Part shown: in pieces, positions 35,627-43,825 of the stretch
How the letters are laid out: every line of letters starts with the position of its first letter
Numbering within the stretch: position 1 is the stretch's first letter
Assembly (NCBI GenBank): GCA_020849035.1
Contig: JADLHC010000227.1
Location: forward strand, 1 to 45,555
DNA length: 45,555 nucleotides
Direction of reading: 5' to 3'
Source: Planctomycetia bacterium
GTDB lineage: Bacteria > Planctomycetota > MHYJ01 > WSZJ01
Position numbers and translations under genes: made by a program
Notes under the pieces: model-generated
Databases searched by the model: none
Seen by the model: only the letters and a program-made list of their open reading frames with translations
What the model was told of the DNA's origin: nothing

Positions 35627-35632
35627 ATTATA
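35627..35632 (-). promoter_or_regulatory. -10 box TATAAT of module B
   Basis: A perfect TATAAT on the minus strand with 11 nt between it and the ATG at 35615. No good -35 at 16-18 nt. Transcription would start about 4-5 nt before the ATG, giving an almost leaderless mRNA, or the true start codon is further inside. Confidence 0.55.
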
Positions 35633-35713
35633 GGTACGGCGCTGCCGGGTTCGTTCGGCCATTCTTTAGACGCGCGGCCCGGCCCGGACGTCACGAAAAT
35701 CGCCAAAAACGGG

Positions 35714-35742
35714 TTGAAGGGCGGTCTGGATTTGGGTACAAA
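35714..35742 (+). promoter_or_regulatory. Sigma-70-type promoter of the tRNA gene
   Basis: TTGAAG at 35714-35719 and TACAAA at 35737-35742 with a 17-nt spacer. The predicted start is about 20 nt before the tRNA 5' end. Confidence 0.65.
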
Positions 35743-35770
35743 GCCGCGCCGCAGTTCAGCCGTCGCAAGA

Positions 35771-35843
35771 GCCCCCATCGTCTAGCGGCCTAGGATACGA
35801 GATTCTCAGTCTTGGGACCGGGGTTCAAATCCCCGTGGGGGTA
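35771..35843 (+). tRNA. tRNA-Glu (anticodon CTC)
   Basis: A full cloverleaf can be drawn. The acceptor stem pairs GCCCCCA with TGGGGGT, and the D arm contains GTCTAGCGGCCTAGGA. The anticodon stem CGAGA/TCTTG holds loop TTCTCAG with anticodon CTC, and the T arm is CGGGG-TTCAAAT-CCCCG, with discriminator A. CCA is not encoded. Preceded by a promoter and followed by an intrinsic terminator, so it is a single-gene transcript. Confidence 0.95.
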
Positions 35844-35848
35844 TGAGA

Positions 35849-35878
35849 GGCGCGTCCGCAACCGGGCGCGCCTTTTTT
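35849..35878 (+). terminator. Rho-independent terminator after tRNA-Glu
   Basis: Stem GGCGCG/CGCGCC with a 12-nt loop, followed at once by six T residues. It begins 5 nt after the tRNA end. Confidence 0.85.
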
Positions 35879-35894
35879 GTTGGCCGGTGGCGCT

Positions 35895-36806
35895 TCAGGC
35901 GACGGCCTGGGTTTTCCGCCCCCGGAACGCCCTCGTCGCCAGGACGGCCAGCAGGCTGAGGAGGATGGCGGCGCCGGCCCAGGCGAGGATCCGATAGCGC
36001 TGCTTCCGGGCGTGTTTGCCGGTCATCCGGGCCAGGTAGTCCTTGATGTCCGGGTGATGTCCCTCGTCGCTGTTCCGGATGACGTCCTTCACGAACCCGT
36101 CGTCGGGCGACAGGCCGTACTGGAGGACGACGAACGCGCGCTTCGCGACCTCAGGCAGGATGGTCGGGTTCGAGCAGCTTCCGCACGGCCCGATGAAGGT
36201 CCCTCCGAATCCCGCCAGCCACGACCGGGTCTCGTGGACGATCCTGTCTTCAAGCCGTGCCTCGAGGACAGGATCGCGCAGGAGCGCGGCGGCGTGATAG
36301 TCGATGGCGAAGAGACGACCCCAGTACGTGCGGAAGTACCAGAGGTCGCGCCCCGACTCGTGGACGAATCCCGACATCGCGAACTGCTGCCAGAACGTCC
36401 CCGCCGTCGTGAAGTCGGCGTACTCCTTGATCTCGCTCCCGGGGAACTCCCGCAGCGGCGAGATCACGGCGTGGGGGTTGCCGGCCGGGTCGAACACGTG
36501 GAAGGTGTCCCACGCGTCCTCCATGATCACGACGCCGTCGTCTGAAATCACGAGCGAGACGGGGCTGGCCGCGCCGGACGGCTGCTTCCAGGACCAGAGC
36601 GTGCGGCCCGTGGCCGCCTCGGCCAGCGAAACGGTGAACTCGTCCTGGAAGGCGCGGCGGCCGCCCCCGGCGTTCTGCGGGGACACCGCCTCGGCACGGT
36701 ACTTCCCGTTGCCGCTCGAGGCCTTCACGTCGTCGTAGAACCGGTCCGTGGCGGACGCCGTCGCCGCGAGCCACAGGAAGGAAACGAGCGTGGTCCAGGT
36801 CTTCAT
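35895..36806 (-). CDS. Exported, C-terminally anchored protein of unknown function
   Basis: 303 residues. Signal peptide at 1-19 (LVSFLWLAATASA), an extracytoplasmic domain with beta-rich segments (FTVSLAEAATGRTLWSW, LVISDDGVVIMEDAWDTFHVF) that resemble single propeller blades, and a CXXC pair in GPCGSCSN. A C-terminal TM (ILAWAGAAILLSLLAVLAT) is followed by a positively charged tail. The ATG at 36806 has GGGAGA about 7-9 nt upstream. No family recognised. The paired cysteines could form a disulfide. It is monocistronic by spacing, with an inverted repeat in its upstream gap. Confidence 0.72.
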   Translation of the reverse strand: MKTWTTLVSFLWLAATASATDRFYDDVKASSGNGKYRAEAVSPQNAGGGRRAFQDEFTVSLAEAATGRTLWSWKQPSGAASPVSLVISDDGVVIMEDAWDTFHVFDPAGNPHAVISPLREFPGSEIKEYADFTTAGTFWQQFAMSGFVHESGRDLWYFRTYWGRLFAIDYHAAALLRDPVLEARLEDRIVHETRSWLAGFGGTFIGPCGSCSNPTILPEVAKRAFVVLQYGLSPDDGFVKDVIRNSDEGHHPDIKDYLARMTGKHARKQRYRILAWAGAAILLSLLAVLATRAFRGRKTQAVA

Positions 36807-36854
36807 GACGGGCTCTCCCGACGGATCCCCTGTTCCATAGACGTCCGGCGGGAG

Positions 36855-36888
36855 ATCCGGATCAGAAAAAGCGGCCGGTGATCCGGAT
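36855..36888. promoter_or_regulatory. Inverted repeat ATCCGGATCA ... TGATCCGGAT
   Basis: Perfect 10-bp arms at 36855-36864 and 36879-36888 with a 14-bp spacer, in the 108-bp gap between two minus-strand genes. Each arm contains the palindrome ATCCGGAT. It could be an operator for the 303-residue protein gene or a terminator of the gene before it. The T-rich part lies in the loop, which argues against a normal intrinsic terminator. Confidence 0.5.
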
Positions 36889-36914
36889 TCTGCGCCACTT
36901 CCCTTCCGCCCGGT

Positions 36915-37331
36915 TCACTCCAGGTCCATCGGCCCCTTCCCGAAGCGTCGCCGCAGGGCGTTGATCGCCCGCTGGATCGCGGGCCTTCGCGCGATGGCGC
37001 GCTCGAGGCGGCGGACGCCCGGGAGGTCGGTGAGCATGAGGCCGACGAGGATCGTGAGCACGCCCTGGCCCGGGATTCCGGGAAGGGACAGGACGACGCC
37101 GACGGCGACGAGCGCGATGCCGATCAGGTTCTTGAGGACCGCGGTCGTCGCGCGCAGCCACGCCGGCCCGCCGGGCGGCCGGCGGCGCGGCGACAGGTAG
37201 TCGGCCGGCATGCGGACGACGAGGAAGGTCACGATGGCGATGCTCCCCCCGAACGTCCCCGCGAACAGCAGCGCGAACGTCCAGGCGTCGCCTCCGGAGA
37301 AGCGCGGCAGTGCGGCGAGGGCGGGGAGCAT
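36915..37331 (-). CDS. Small membrane protein, PGPGW-like
   Basis: 138 residues. TM segments lie at about 15-40 (FALLFAGTFGGSIAIVTFLVV), with a paired hydrophobic region at about 68-98 (LIGIALVAVGVVLSLPGIPG, LTILVGLMLTDLPG). The PGIPGQG turn between two hydrophobic helices followed by a basic tail resembles the PGPGW family of short transmembrane proteins, whose function is unknown. ATG at 37331 with no proper Shine-Dalgarno sequence. TACGCT ends 6 nt before it, consistent with leaderless initiation. Confidence 0.65.
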   Translation of the reverse strand: MLPALAALPRFSGGDAWTFALLFAGTFGGSIAIVTFLVVRMPADYLSPRRRPPGGPAWLRATTAVLKNLIGIALVAVGVVLSLPGIPGQGVLTILVGLMLTDLPGVRRLERAIARRPAIQRAINALRRRFGKGPMDLE

Positions 37332-37337
37332 GGCTCC

Positions 37338-37343
37338 AGCGTA
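37338..37343 (-). promoter_or_regulatory. -10-like TACGCT, 6 nt before the PGPGW-like gene
   Basis: TACGCT on the minus strand matches TANNNT, with 6 nt between it and the ATG at 37331. This is the spacing expected for leaderless transcription. Confidence 0.35.
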
Positions 37344-37386
37344 TCGTCCGCCCGTTTTTTCCGCCCCTCCCCGCCGCGCCGCCCGC

Positions 37387-37392
37387 TAAAGT
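37387..37392 (+). promoter_or_regulatory. -10-like TAAAGT, 7 nt before the addB-like gene
   Basis: TAAAGT matches TANNNT with 7 nt before the ATG at 37400. No Shine-Dalgarno sequence is present. It faces the similar element of the divergent gene across a 68-bp gap. Confidence 0.35.
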
Positions 37393-37399
37393 CGGCCGC

Positions 37400-40300
37400 A
37401 TGCTCTCCGTCCGCACCGGCTCCTACCGCTCGCTCGAGGACGAGCTCGTCGGCCGGCTGCGCCTGCGGCCCGGGCTCGAGCCGGGATGGGTCGTCGTGCC
37501 GTCGCGGCACGTGCGCGGCCGCCTCCAGCGCGCCGCCGCCGCCGCCGGCGGGCTCGCCGCCGTCCGCTTCCCCGACTTCCACGCCCTCGCGCGCCTCATC
37601 GTCGAGGACGCCGGCATCGACATCCCGCCGCTGGTCGAGGACGCGGGGGAGGAGGAGGTCTTCCGCGCGTTCCTGCGCGAGCCGGGCGCTCCAGAGCGGT
37701 ACCGCGTGCTCGCCGACCGGCCGGGTGCGGGCGCGCTGCTGCGCACGGTGCTCGACCTCCGCGCCGCCGTCGTCGCCCCGCCGCTGCTCCGGGCCGTGAA
37801 GGAGGAGCTTCCCGAGGACGCGAAGCGCCTCGCGGAGCTCGCGGCGCTGCTCGAGGCGTACGGGCTGTTCCTGAAGCGACTCGGCCTGATGACGCGCAAC
37901 GACGTGGCGCGGGTGGCGGCGGCGGAGGCGGAGAAGTCGCGGCTGGTGAAAGGGGCGCCGGCCTGGAACGTCTACGGTTTCTACGAGTTCCTGGGGGAGC
38001 AGAAGGACCTGCTGGACGCGATGGCGCGCGTCTCCGAGGTGACGGTGTACCTTCCGTACCGGGAAGGACCGGCCTACGCGCGGGCCGAGCGCACGCTCGA
38101 CGAGGACTTCGGGGCGGCGCGCGCCCCGCGCGGCGGCTTCATCGCCCCCGGCGCCGGCGGCTCGGCGATGGAGGCGCTGCGCACGAGGCCGCCGCGCGGG
38201 GGGATGCCGGCGACGGGGATTTTCCGGGCGACGGCGTTCACGCAGCGGCTGTTCGACCCGGCCGAGGGGCCGCGCCGGGGGGACCCGGCGATCCCGGCCG
38301 TGACGTGCGGCGGGATGGCGGACGAGATGTGGTACGCGGTGAAGGAGGCGCGCCGGGTCCACGAGTCCGAGGGGGTCGCGTGGCGCGACATCGCCGTCGT
38401 GGCGCGCACGCTCGACCGCCGGCTGCACCTCGCGGCCCGCTTCTTCCGCGACGAGTGCGTCCCGTGGTGGACGCCGGCCGCGCAGCCGCTGGCGGAGCGG
38501 CCGCTCGCGCAGGCCGTCGCGCTGGCCGCGCGGATCCTGCTCGACGGCGCCTACCACATGGACGTGCACGAGTGGTTCGGGTCGGCGATGGTGAAGGAGG
38601 ACGGGCGGCCGGACCGCTGGGGGGAGATCGCGCGGGCGCTGGGGATCGTGTCGGGGGACGACTGGAAGAGGCTGGCGGCGGCGCGCGGGTCGGACCTGGA
38701 GGACGCGGACGGGGAGGAGGTGGCGCCGGCGGCGGCGGTGGACGCGTTCGCCGCGGCCGTTGACGCACTGCGTCAATCGCTCCCCGGCGCCGGCGGGCGC
38801 CGCGGCTGGGCCGCCCTTGCGGCCGACTGGGAGCGCTTCCTCGCCGACCGCCTCGACCCGCGGCGCGACGAGGCGGCGTGGAAGGCCGTGCAGGACGTGC
38901 TCCGCTCGCTCGCGGCCCTCGAGGGCGCGGGGGCGCCGCCCGACGGGCGCGCGTTCGCCGCCGCCCTCGCCCGCGGGATCGCCTCCGCGAGCATCCCTGT
39001 CCACCCGGTCCCCGCCGACGGCGTCGCCCTGCTCGACGCCATGCAGCTCCGCGGCCAGCGCTTCCGCGTCGCCGTCCTCCTCGGGCTCAACGAGGGCGAA
39101 TGGCCCGTCGTGCCGCGCGAGGACCCGTACCTTCCCGACGCCAGCCGGCGGCGCATCGCGGGCGCCACCGGGTGCCGCCTCCGCGAGCGGATGGACCGCG
39201 AGAGCGAGGAGCGGATGCTGTTCGCGTTCGCGCTGGACTCCTGCGACCGCGCGGTCCTCCTCTGCCGGCGCGTCGACGACGAGGGGCGCAAGGAGGCGCC
39301 GTCGTCGTTCCTCGACGAGGTGCGGCGGATCGTGCACGTCGAGGACAAGCCGGGGGTGCCCCGCCTGCCTCTGCGGAAGTTCGAGCGCAAGCAGGAGTGG
39401 CTCACGTGGGGCGAGCAGCGGCTGCGCGCCATCCTGACCGGCGGGACCGACGCCGATCCCGCAGTCGCCAAGGCGAGGGCCCTCGAGGACTTCGCCGCCT
39501 GGAACGCCTTCGACCACCTCTCCGCTGCGCCCCGCGCCCACCTCGACCGTGCCGCGGAGCGCGGCCTCTCCCCCACCGCGCTCCAGGACCTCGCCACCTG
39601 CCCCTTCCTCTACTGGGCCCGCAAGGTCGCCCGCCTCGAGGTCCTCGACCCCCGCGAGGCCGAGGAGGACGTCGCCGCCCGCGAGGTCGGCTCCGTCCTC
39701 CACGAGGCCCTCGCCGACACGAGCGGCGCCGACCCGGTCGAGCTCGCGCGCGACATCTTCCGCAGGCGCGCCGACCGGCGGCCGCCGCTGAGGTACGCGG
39801 TGTGGGAAGCGGCGCGGGACGCGGGGCTGAAGGCGCTGGCGGCGCTGGTGGCGCAGGATCGCGAGGAGCTGAAGGCCGGCGGCTGGAGCATCGCCAGGAC
39901 GGAGATGGTGCTGCCGCTCCTCGCGGGGCCCGCCCCGTTGCCGGGGCTGTCGGGGCGCGTCGACCGGGTGGAGACGAGGGACGCGAAGGGCGCGCTGCAG
40001 TTCCGGGTGACGGACTTCAAGTACAAGATGACGAAGCGGGCGCCGATGGAGGGGAAGGACGCGAAGGTCGAGGAGCGGGTGCTGGCGGACGTGTCGCGCG
40101 GGCGGCAGGTGCAGCTCGCGGCGTACGCGCGGCTCGTCGCGGCGGCGCTCGGGCCGAAGGCGGCGTTCGCGGGGGCGCAGTTCTACTTCTTCGGGCCGCG
40201 CTTCACGCCGGTCCGCCGCGGGCTCCTGGTCTCGGACGGGGGCGCGGAGCTGGCCGACCTCGCGCCGCGCGCCTGGCCGATGGCGGCGCACGGGCGGTTC

Positions 40301-40435
40301 GTGGTGGTGGACGACGACAAGGTCTGCCCGGGCTGCGACATGCACACGATCTGCCGGCGGGGACATTTCTCGACCCGCGCCCGCGCGCTGAACGACGCCC
40401 GCGCCGCGGAGTTCCGGGCGGGGAGGTTCGCGTGA
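37400..40435 (+). CDS. addB: AddB-like helicase-nuclease subunit with Fe-S PD-(D/E)XK domain
   Basis: 1011 residues from the ATG at 37400. The N-terminal region corresponds to the AddB helicase fold, but the Walker A is degenerate (VRTGSYRSLEDEL). ATP-driven unwinding is therefore probably left to the partner. The C-terminal nuclease domain has GSVLHE, SGRVDRVE, VTDFKYK and RQVQLAAYA. Four cysteines fit the AddB iron-sulfur staple: C734 (ATCPFLYW), C976, C979 and C985 (CX2CX5C). With the next gene it should process double-strand break ends for RecA repair. Length is close to the AddB range (about 1000-1170). AdnA is the main alternative name. Confidence 0.85.
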   Translation: MLSVRTGSYRSLEDELVGRLRLRPGLEPGWVVVPSRHVRGRLQRAAAAAGGLAAVRFPDFHALARLIVEDAGIDIPPLVEDAGEEEVFRAFLREPGAPERYRVLADRPGAGALLRTVLDLRAAVVAPPLLRAVKEELPEDAKRLAELAALLEAYGLFLKRLGLMTRNDVARVAAAEAEKSRLVKGAPAWNVYGFYEFLGEQKDLLDAMARVSEVTVYLPYREGPAYARAERTLDEDFGAARAPRGGFIAPGAGGSAMEALRTRPPRGGMPATGIFRATAFTQRLFDPAEGPRRGDPAIPAVTCGGMADEMWYAVKEARRVHESEGVAWRDIAVVARTLDRRLHLAARFFRDECVPWWTPAAQPLAERPLAQAVALAARILLDGAYHMDVHEWFGSAMVKEDGRPDRWGEIARALGIVSGDDWKRLAAARGSDLEDADGEEVAPAAAVDAFAAAVDALRQSLPGAGGRRGWAALAADWERFLADRLDPRRDEAAWKAVQDVLRSLAALEGAGAPPDGRAFAAALARGIASASIPVHPVPADGVALLDAMQLRGQRFRVAVLLGLNEGEWPVVPREDPYLPDASRRRIAGATGCRLRERMDRESEERMLFAFALDSCDRAVLLCRRVDDEGRKEAPSSFLDEVRRIVHVEDKPGVPRLPLRKFERKQEWLTWGEQRLRAILTGGTDADPAVAKARALEDFAAWNAFDHLSAAPRAHLDRAAERGLSPTALQDLATCPFLYWARKVARLEVLDPREAEEDVAAREVGSVLHEALADTSGADPVELARDIFRRRADRRPPLRYAVWEAARDAGLKALAALVAQDREELKAGGWSIARTEMVLPLLAGPAPLPGLSGRVDRVETRDAKGALQFRVTDFKYKMTKRAPMEGKDAKVEERVLADVSRGRQVQLAAYARLVAAALGPKAAFAGAQFYFFGPRFTPVRRGLLVSDGGAELADLAPRAWPMAAHGRFVVVDDDKVCPGCDMHTICRRGHFSTRARALNDARAAEFRAGRFA

Positions 40436-43400
40436 CGAGCGACGCGAAGCCGAGGCGGGACGCGGTGGTGCGGACGGACGAGAACGTCGTCCTGCGGGCG
40501 TCGGCGGGCACGGGGAAGACGACCGTTCTCGTCGAGCGCATGGTCGTGCTGCTGCTGCGCGACGGCGTGGACCCGGAGCACCTGGTCGCGATCACGTTCA
40601 CGGAAATGGCCGCGGCCGAGATGAAGACGCGCCTGCGGCGGAGGCTGATGGACGCGTTCCGCTGGGGCCAGGGCGACGACCTGAAGAACGGGTTCGACGA
40701 GACGGTGACGGCGAAGGGCCGGGACGCCGTCGCCGCGCGGGCCGCGGAGGCGCTCGATCGGCTCGACCGCGCGGCGATCGAGACGATGCACGCGTTCGCC
40801 GCGCGGCTGCTGCGCATGTTCCCGGAGGAGGCCGGGGTGGACGCGGCGTTCGCGATCGAGGACACGACGGCGGTGCAGGAGTCGCTCGAGCGCGACTGGG
40901 CGGCGTGGTCGCGCGAGGAGTTCGCCGCGGGCGCCCCGAACCACGCGCGCTGGCGCCCGGTCCTGGCCGCGCTTCCCTGGTGGGCGCTCGAGCAGCTCGC
41001 CTTCCGCCTCGCGGACTGGGAGGACGTCCCTGACGATCCCGGCGCCGTCCCCGCGGACCTCCCCGCCTGGCACGGCGCCCTCCTCGCGGCCGTCGGTCCC
41101 CTCGTCGCGGCCGCGGAGGCGAAGACGAAGCGGGTCACGCGCGTCCTCGAGCAGGCGCGCGCCGCCGCGGACGTGCTGGCGCGCGCGAAGGCCGGCGGGT
41201 GGAGGCCGCTCGACGAGGACGACGACCGCTTCGAGGACTCCTTCAGCGACAGCTACGCCTCCACCGGCTGGACGGAGGACGAGTGGAAGGCCGCGCGGGC
41301 CGCGTACGACGCGGCGCGCGCCTGGGCAGCGACGCGCACCGTAGCGGTCGAGGCCGTCCGGCTCCTCTCCGGCTTCGCCGCCTACCACCGCGGGCAGGAC
41401 CTCGCCGGAAGCCGACTCTCGTTCAACGCCCTGCTCCTGCTGGCCCGCGACCTCCTCCGCACCTGCCCCCACGCCGCCCGCCGCTTCGAGAAACACCGCT
41501 TCCTCGTCGACGAGTTCCAGGACACCGACGCGCGGCAGGCGGAGATCGTTCTGCGGCTCGCGTCGCCGCCGCTGGCCGGCGCGTCGCGGTGGCAGGACCT
41601 GCGCCCGCGTCCCGGGGCGCTGTTCATCGTGGGGGACGGGAAGCAGTCGATCTACGCGTGGCGAAGCGCGGACCTCGGCGTGTACGACGCGGTCGGCGCA
41701 CAGCTCGCGGCCGCGGGGGCGCTGCCGCTGGAGCTCAGCGACAACTTCCGGTCCCAGCCCGGCGTGATCGACGCGGCCAACCGCGTCTTCCGGCAGGCGT
41801 TCGTGGAGGAGCCCGGGATCCAGGCGCCGCCCGCGGATCTCGTCGCGGCGCGGGAGGCGAAGTCGCTGAGCGGCCGCGTGGTGACGCTGCGCACGGCGCG
41901 CACCGAAGGGCGGGCGCCGGAGCTGGCGCGGGACGAGGCGTCGGCGATCGCGAACTGGATCGCGGACGCGCGCGGGAAGCTCCGCATCGAGGTCGAAGAG
42001 GGCGGCGCGCAGCTCACCAAGCCCGTGCGCCTGCGCGACGTCGCGATCCTCCTCCGGGCCACGAGCCACCTTCCCGAGTACCTCCGGGCGCTGCGCGACG
42101 CCCGCATCCCCTACGTCGTCACGCGCGAGCAGCACTTCTACGAGGCCCAGGAAGTCCGCGACGCGATCAACCTGCTCGTCGCGCTCGTGCGCCCGGACGA
42201 CGCGCTGTCGCTCGCGGGCGTCATGCGCTCCCCCGTCGGCGGCCTCACGTTCGACGAGATCCACGAGGCCGGCCGCCCCGACTTCCGCCGCAACGCCGCC
42301 GGGCGCGCCGGCGACCTGTTCGCGCGCCTCCGCGACCTCCGCTCGCTCGCGCTGCGCCTGCCGGTGCCGGAAGCGGTCGACATGATCCTGGAGGAATCCG
42401 GCCTCCGCGCCGCCGCGGCCGCTTCCGCCCACGGCGAACAGGCCCTCGCCAACCTCGACAAGGTCGCCGCGCTCGCCGCCCGCTGGGCCTCCCCCGAGCT
42501 CACCCTCGCCGCCTTCGCCGACCGCCTCGGCCGCCGCCTCCGCGACGTCGAGCGCGAGGCCGAGTCCCCCCTCGGCGAGCCCGACGACGACCTCGTCCGC
42601 GTCTCCACCATCCACGCCGCCAAGGGCCTCGAGTGGCCCGTCGTCATCCTCGCCGGCCTCCACACCCCCAACCGCGGCGGCTCCGGGGACGACCTCGTCC
42701 TCTCCGACCCCTCCGGCTTCGCCGCTCGCGCCGGCGACGCCGTCACCCCGGGCTGGGCCTTCCTCGCCGACCGCCGCCGCCGCCGCTCCGAGGCCGAAAA
42801 CACCCGCCTCTTCTACGTCGCCTGCACCCGGGCGCGGGAAGCGCTGGTCCTGTCGCGCGCGGGCCCGGGCGCCGGGCCGTTCCTGAAGATGCTCCCGCCC
42901 GGGATCTTTGCCGAGGAGGACGCCGACCCCGTGCGCCGCGCGGCCGCTGCGGCGCCGCAGCACGTGCCGTTCCCGGAGGACGCCGTGCGCGAGAAATGGA
43001 ACGCGGCGCGCGCGGAGTACGACCGGCTCATGAAGCTCCCGTCGATCGACTCGCCCACGGGCATGATGCACCGCGAGGACGACGCCCCCGACAGAGTCGG
43101 CCACGCGTGGGATTCGCACGGCGCCCGCGAGGTCGGCATCCTCGTCCACTCCGTCCTCGAGCGCTGGAACTTCGCCGGCGACGACCTCGACCGCGCCCTC
43201 GAGCGCGCCGCCGCCGGACTTCCCGCCCCCGCCCGTGCCGCCGCCCTCCCGAAGTCCCGCGCCCTCCTCCAGTCCTTCCTCAAGTCCCCCGACGCAGCGG
43301 AAATCGCGGCCTCCGCCATCCTCGGCCGCGAAATCCCCTTCACCATGCCCCTCCACGACGGCCGCTGCATCGTCGGCGTCATCGACATCGTCTTCGAGAA

Positions 43401-43554
43401 GGACGGGAAGCTCCACGTCCGCGACTACAAGACCGGCGGCGAGAACCGGAAGTACGAGACCCAGCAGGGGATCTACGTCGCCTCCATGAAGAAGCTGTTC
43501 CCGGTGAAGGAGATCGTCTTCCGCTTCCTTTACCTGGGCGAACGGAGTTCGTGA
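40432..43554 (+). CDS. addA: AddA-like UvrD-family helicase-nuclease
   Basis: 1040 residues. The GTG at 40432 overlaps the addB stop (GTGA). Superfamily 1A helicase motifs are complete: Walker A ASAGTGKTT (24-31), Ia TFTEMAAAEM, II VDEFQDTD, III GDGKQSIYAWRSAD, IV DNFRSQPG, V STIHAAKGLEWPVV and VI LFYVACTRAREAL. The C-terminal nuclease has VGILVHSVLE, VGVIDIVFE, RDYKTGG and QQGIYVA, so the PD-(D/E)XK catalytic residues appear intact. It unwinds and degrades DNA ends together with the AddB-like subunit. It is somewhat shorter than Bacillus AddA. No RecD or RecBC is nearby. Confidence 0.88.
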   Translation: MTSDAKPRRDAVVRTDENVVLRASAGTGKTTVLVERMVVLLLRDGVDPEHLVAITFTEMAAAEMKTRLRRRLMDAFRWGQGDDLKNGFDETVTAKGRDAVAARAAEALDRLDRAAIETMHAFAARLLRMFPEEAGVDAAFAIEDTTAVQESLERDWAAWSREEFAAGAPNHARWRPVLAALPWWALEQLAFRLADWEDVPDDPGAVPADLPAWHGALLAAVGPLVAAAEAKTKRVTRVLEQARAAADVLARAKAGGWRPLDEDDDRFEDSFSDSYASTGWTEDEWKAARAAYDAARAWAATRTVAVEAVRLLSGFAAYHRGQDLAGSRLSFNALLLLARDLLRTCPHAARRFEKHRFLVDEFQDTDARQAEIVLRLASPPLAGASRWQDLRPRPGALFIVGDGKQSIYAWRSADLGVYDAVGAQLAAAGALPLELSDNFRSQPGVIDAANRVFRQAFVEEPGIQAPPADLVAAREAKSLSGRVVTLRTARTEGRAPELARDEASAIANWIADARGKLRIEVEEGGAQLTKPVRLRDVAILLRATSHLPEYLRALRDARIPYVVTREQHFYEAQEVRDAINLLVALVRPDDALSLAGVMRSPVGGLTFDEIHEAGRPDFRRNAAGRAGDLFARLRDLRSLALRLPVPEAVDMILEESGLRAAAAASAHGEQALANLDKVAALAARWASPELTLAAFADRLGRRLRDVEREAESPLGEPDDDLVRVSTIHAAKGLEWPVVILAGLHTPNRGGSGDDLVLSDPSGFAARAGDAVTPGWAFLADRRRRRSEAENTRLFYVACTRAREALVLSRAGPGAGPFLKMLPPGIFAEEDADPVRRAAAAAPQHVPFPEDAVREKWNAARAEYDRLMKLPSIDSPTGMMHREDDAPDRVGHAWDSHGAREVGILVHSVLERWNFAGDDLDRALERAAAGLPAPARAAALPKSRALLQSFLKSPDAAEIAASAILGREIPFTMPLHDGRCIVGVIDIVFEKDGKLHVRDYKTGGENRKYETQQGIYVASMKKLFPVKEIVFRFLYLGERSS

Positions 43555-43825
43555 ACGGCGTCCTTCCTGCGACGCGCGTCTCGGGTCTTGATGCTGCCCG
43601 TTCGCCGGACTCGCTCGATTCGCTCATCGGGCCACCTCGAGACGGCTCGTAACCCGCCGGATTGAGGCGTGCAGAGCCCGAGCGGGAACCCCGCGGGTCG
43701 GGCGGAGTCGGCCCGGGTGACGTCAGGCTCCCGACGACCAACCACCGGGCCGACGCAGCCTGGCCCGCGGGGTTTCCACTCGGGCTCTGAAGGCGTAGTC
43801 GGCGGCGCGCGCCCGGGGCGTTATC
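43555..43825. repeat. Repeat-rich gap after addA
   Basis: 271 bp without a supported gene. The first part (43555-43652) contains inverted CGTCTCG/CGAGACG words at about 43580 and 43640. The second part is the long palindrome at 43672-43789. Neither part matches an insertion sequence or RNA family that I recognise. Confidence 0.5.
43672..43789. repeat. 118-bp imperfect palindrome (REP/MITE-like)
   Basis: Two 45-bp arms (43672-43716 and 43745-43789) are inverted copies with six mismatches, three of which would be G-U pairs in RNA. The loop is 28 nt and contains TGACGTCA. The arms begin CAGAGCCCGAG. It could be a non-autonomous repeat or a transcribed hairpin after addA. No run of T follows. 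Confidence 0.75.

Noticed and set aside
38878..40431. Extension of the AddA-like frame 1.5 kb upstream
   Set aside because: This part lies inside the addB-like gene in another frame and has shadow composition. The GTG at 40432 with a GTGA overlap is the natural start.
43648..43825. Integron attC site around the long palindrome
   Set aside because: The flanks contain TAAC and GTTA-like words, but neither fits RYYYAAC nor GTTRRRY at the required ends, and there is no integrase or gene cassette array.
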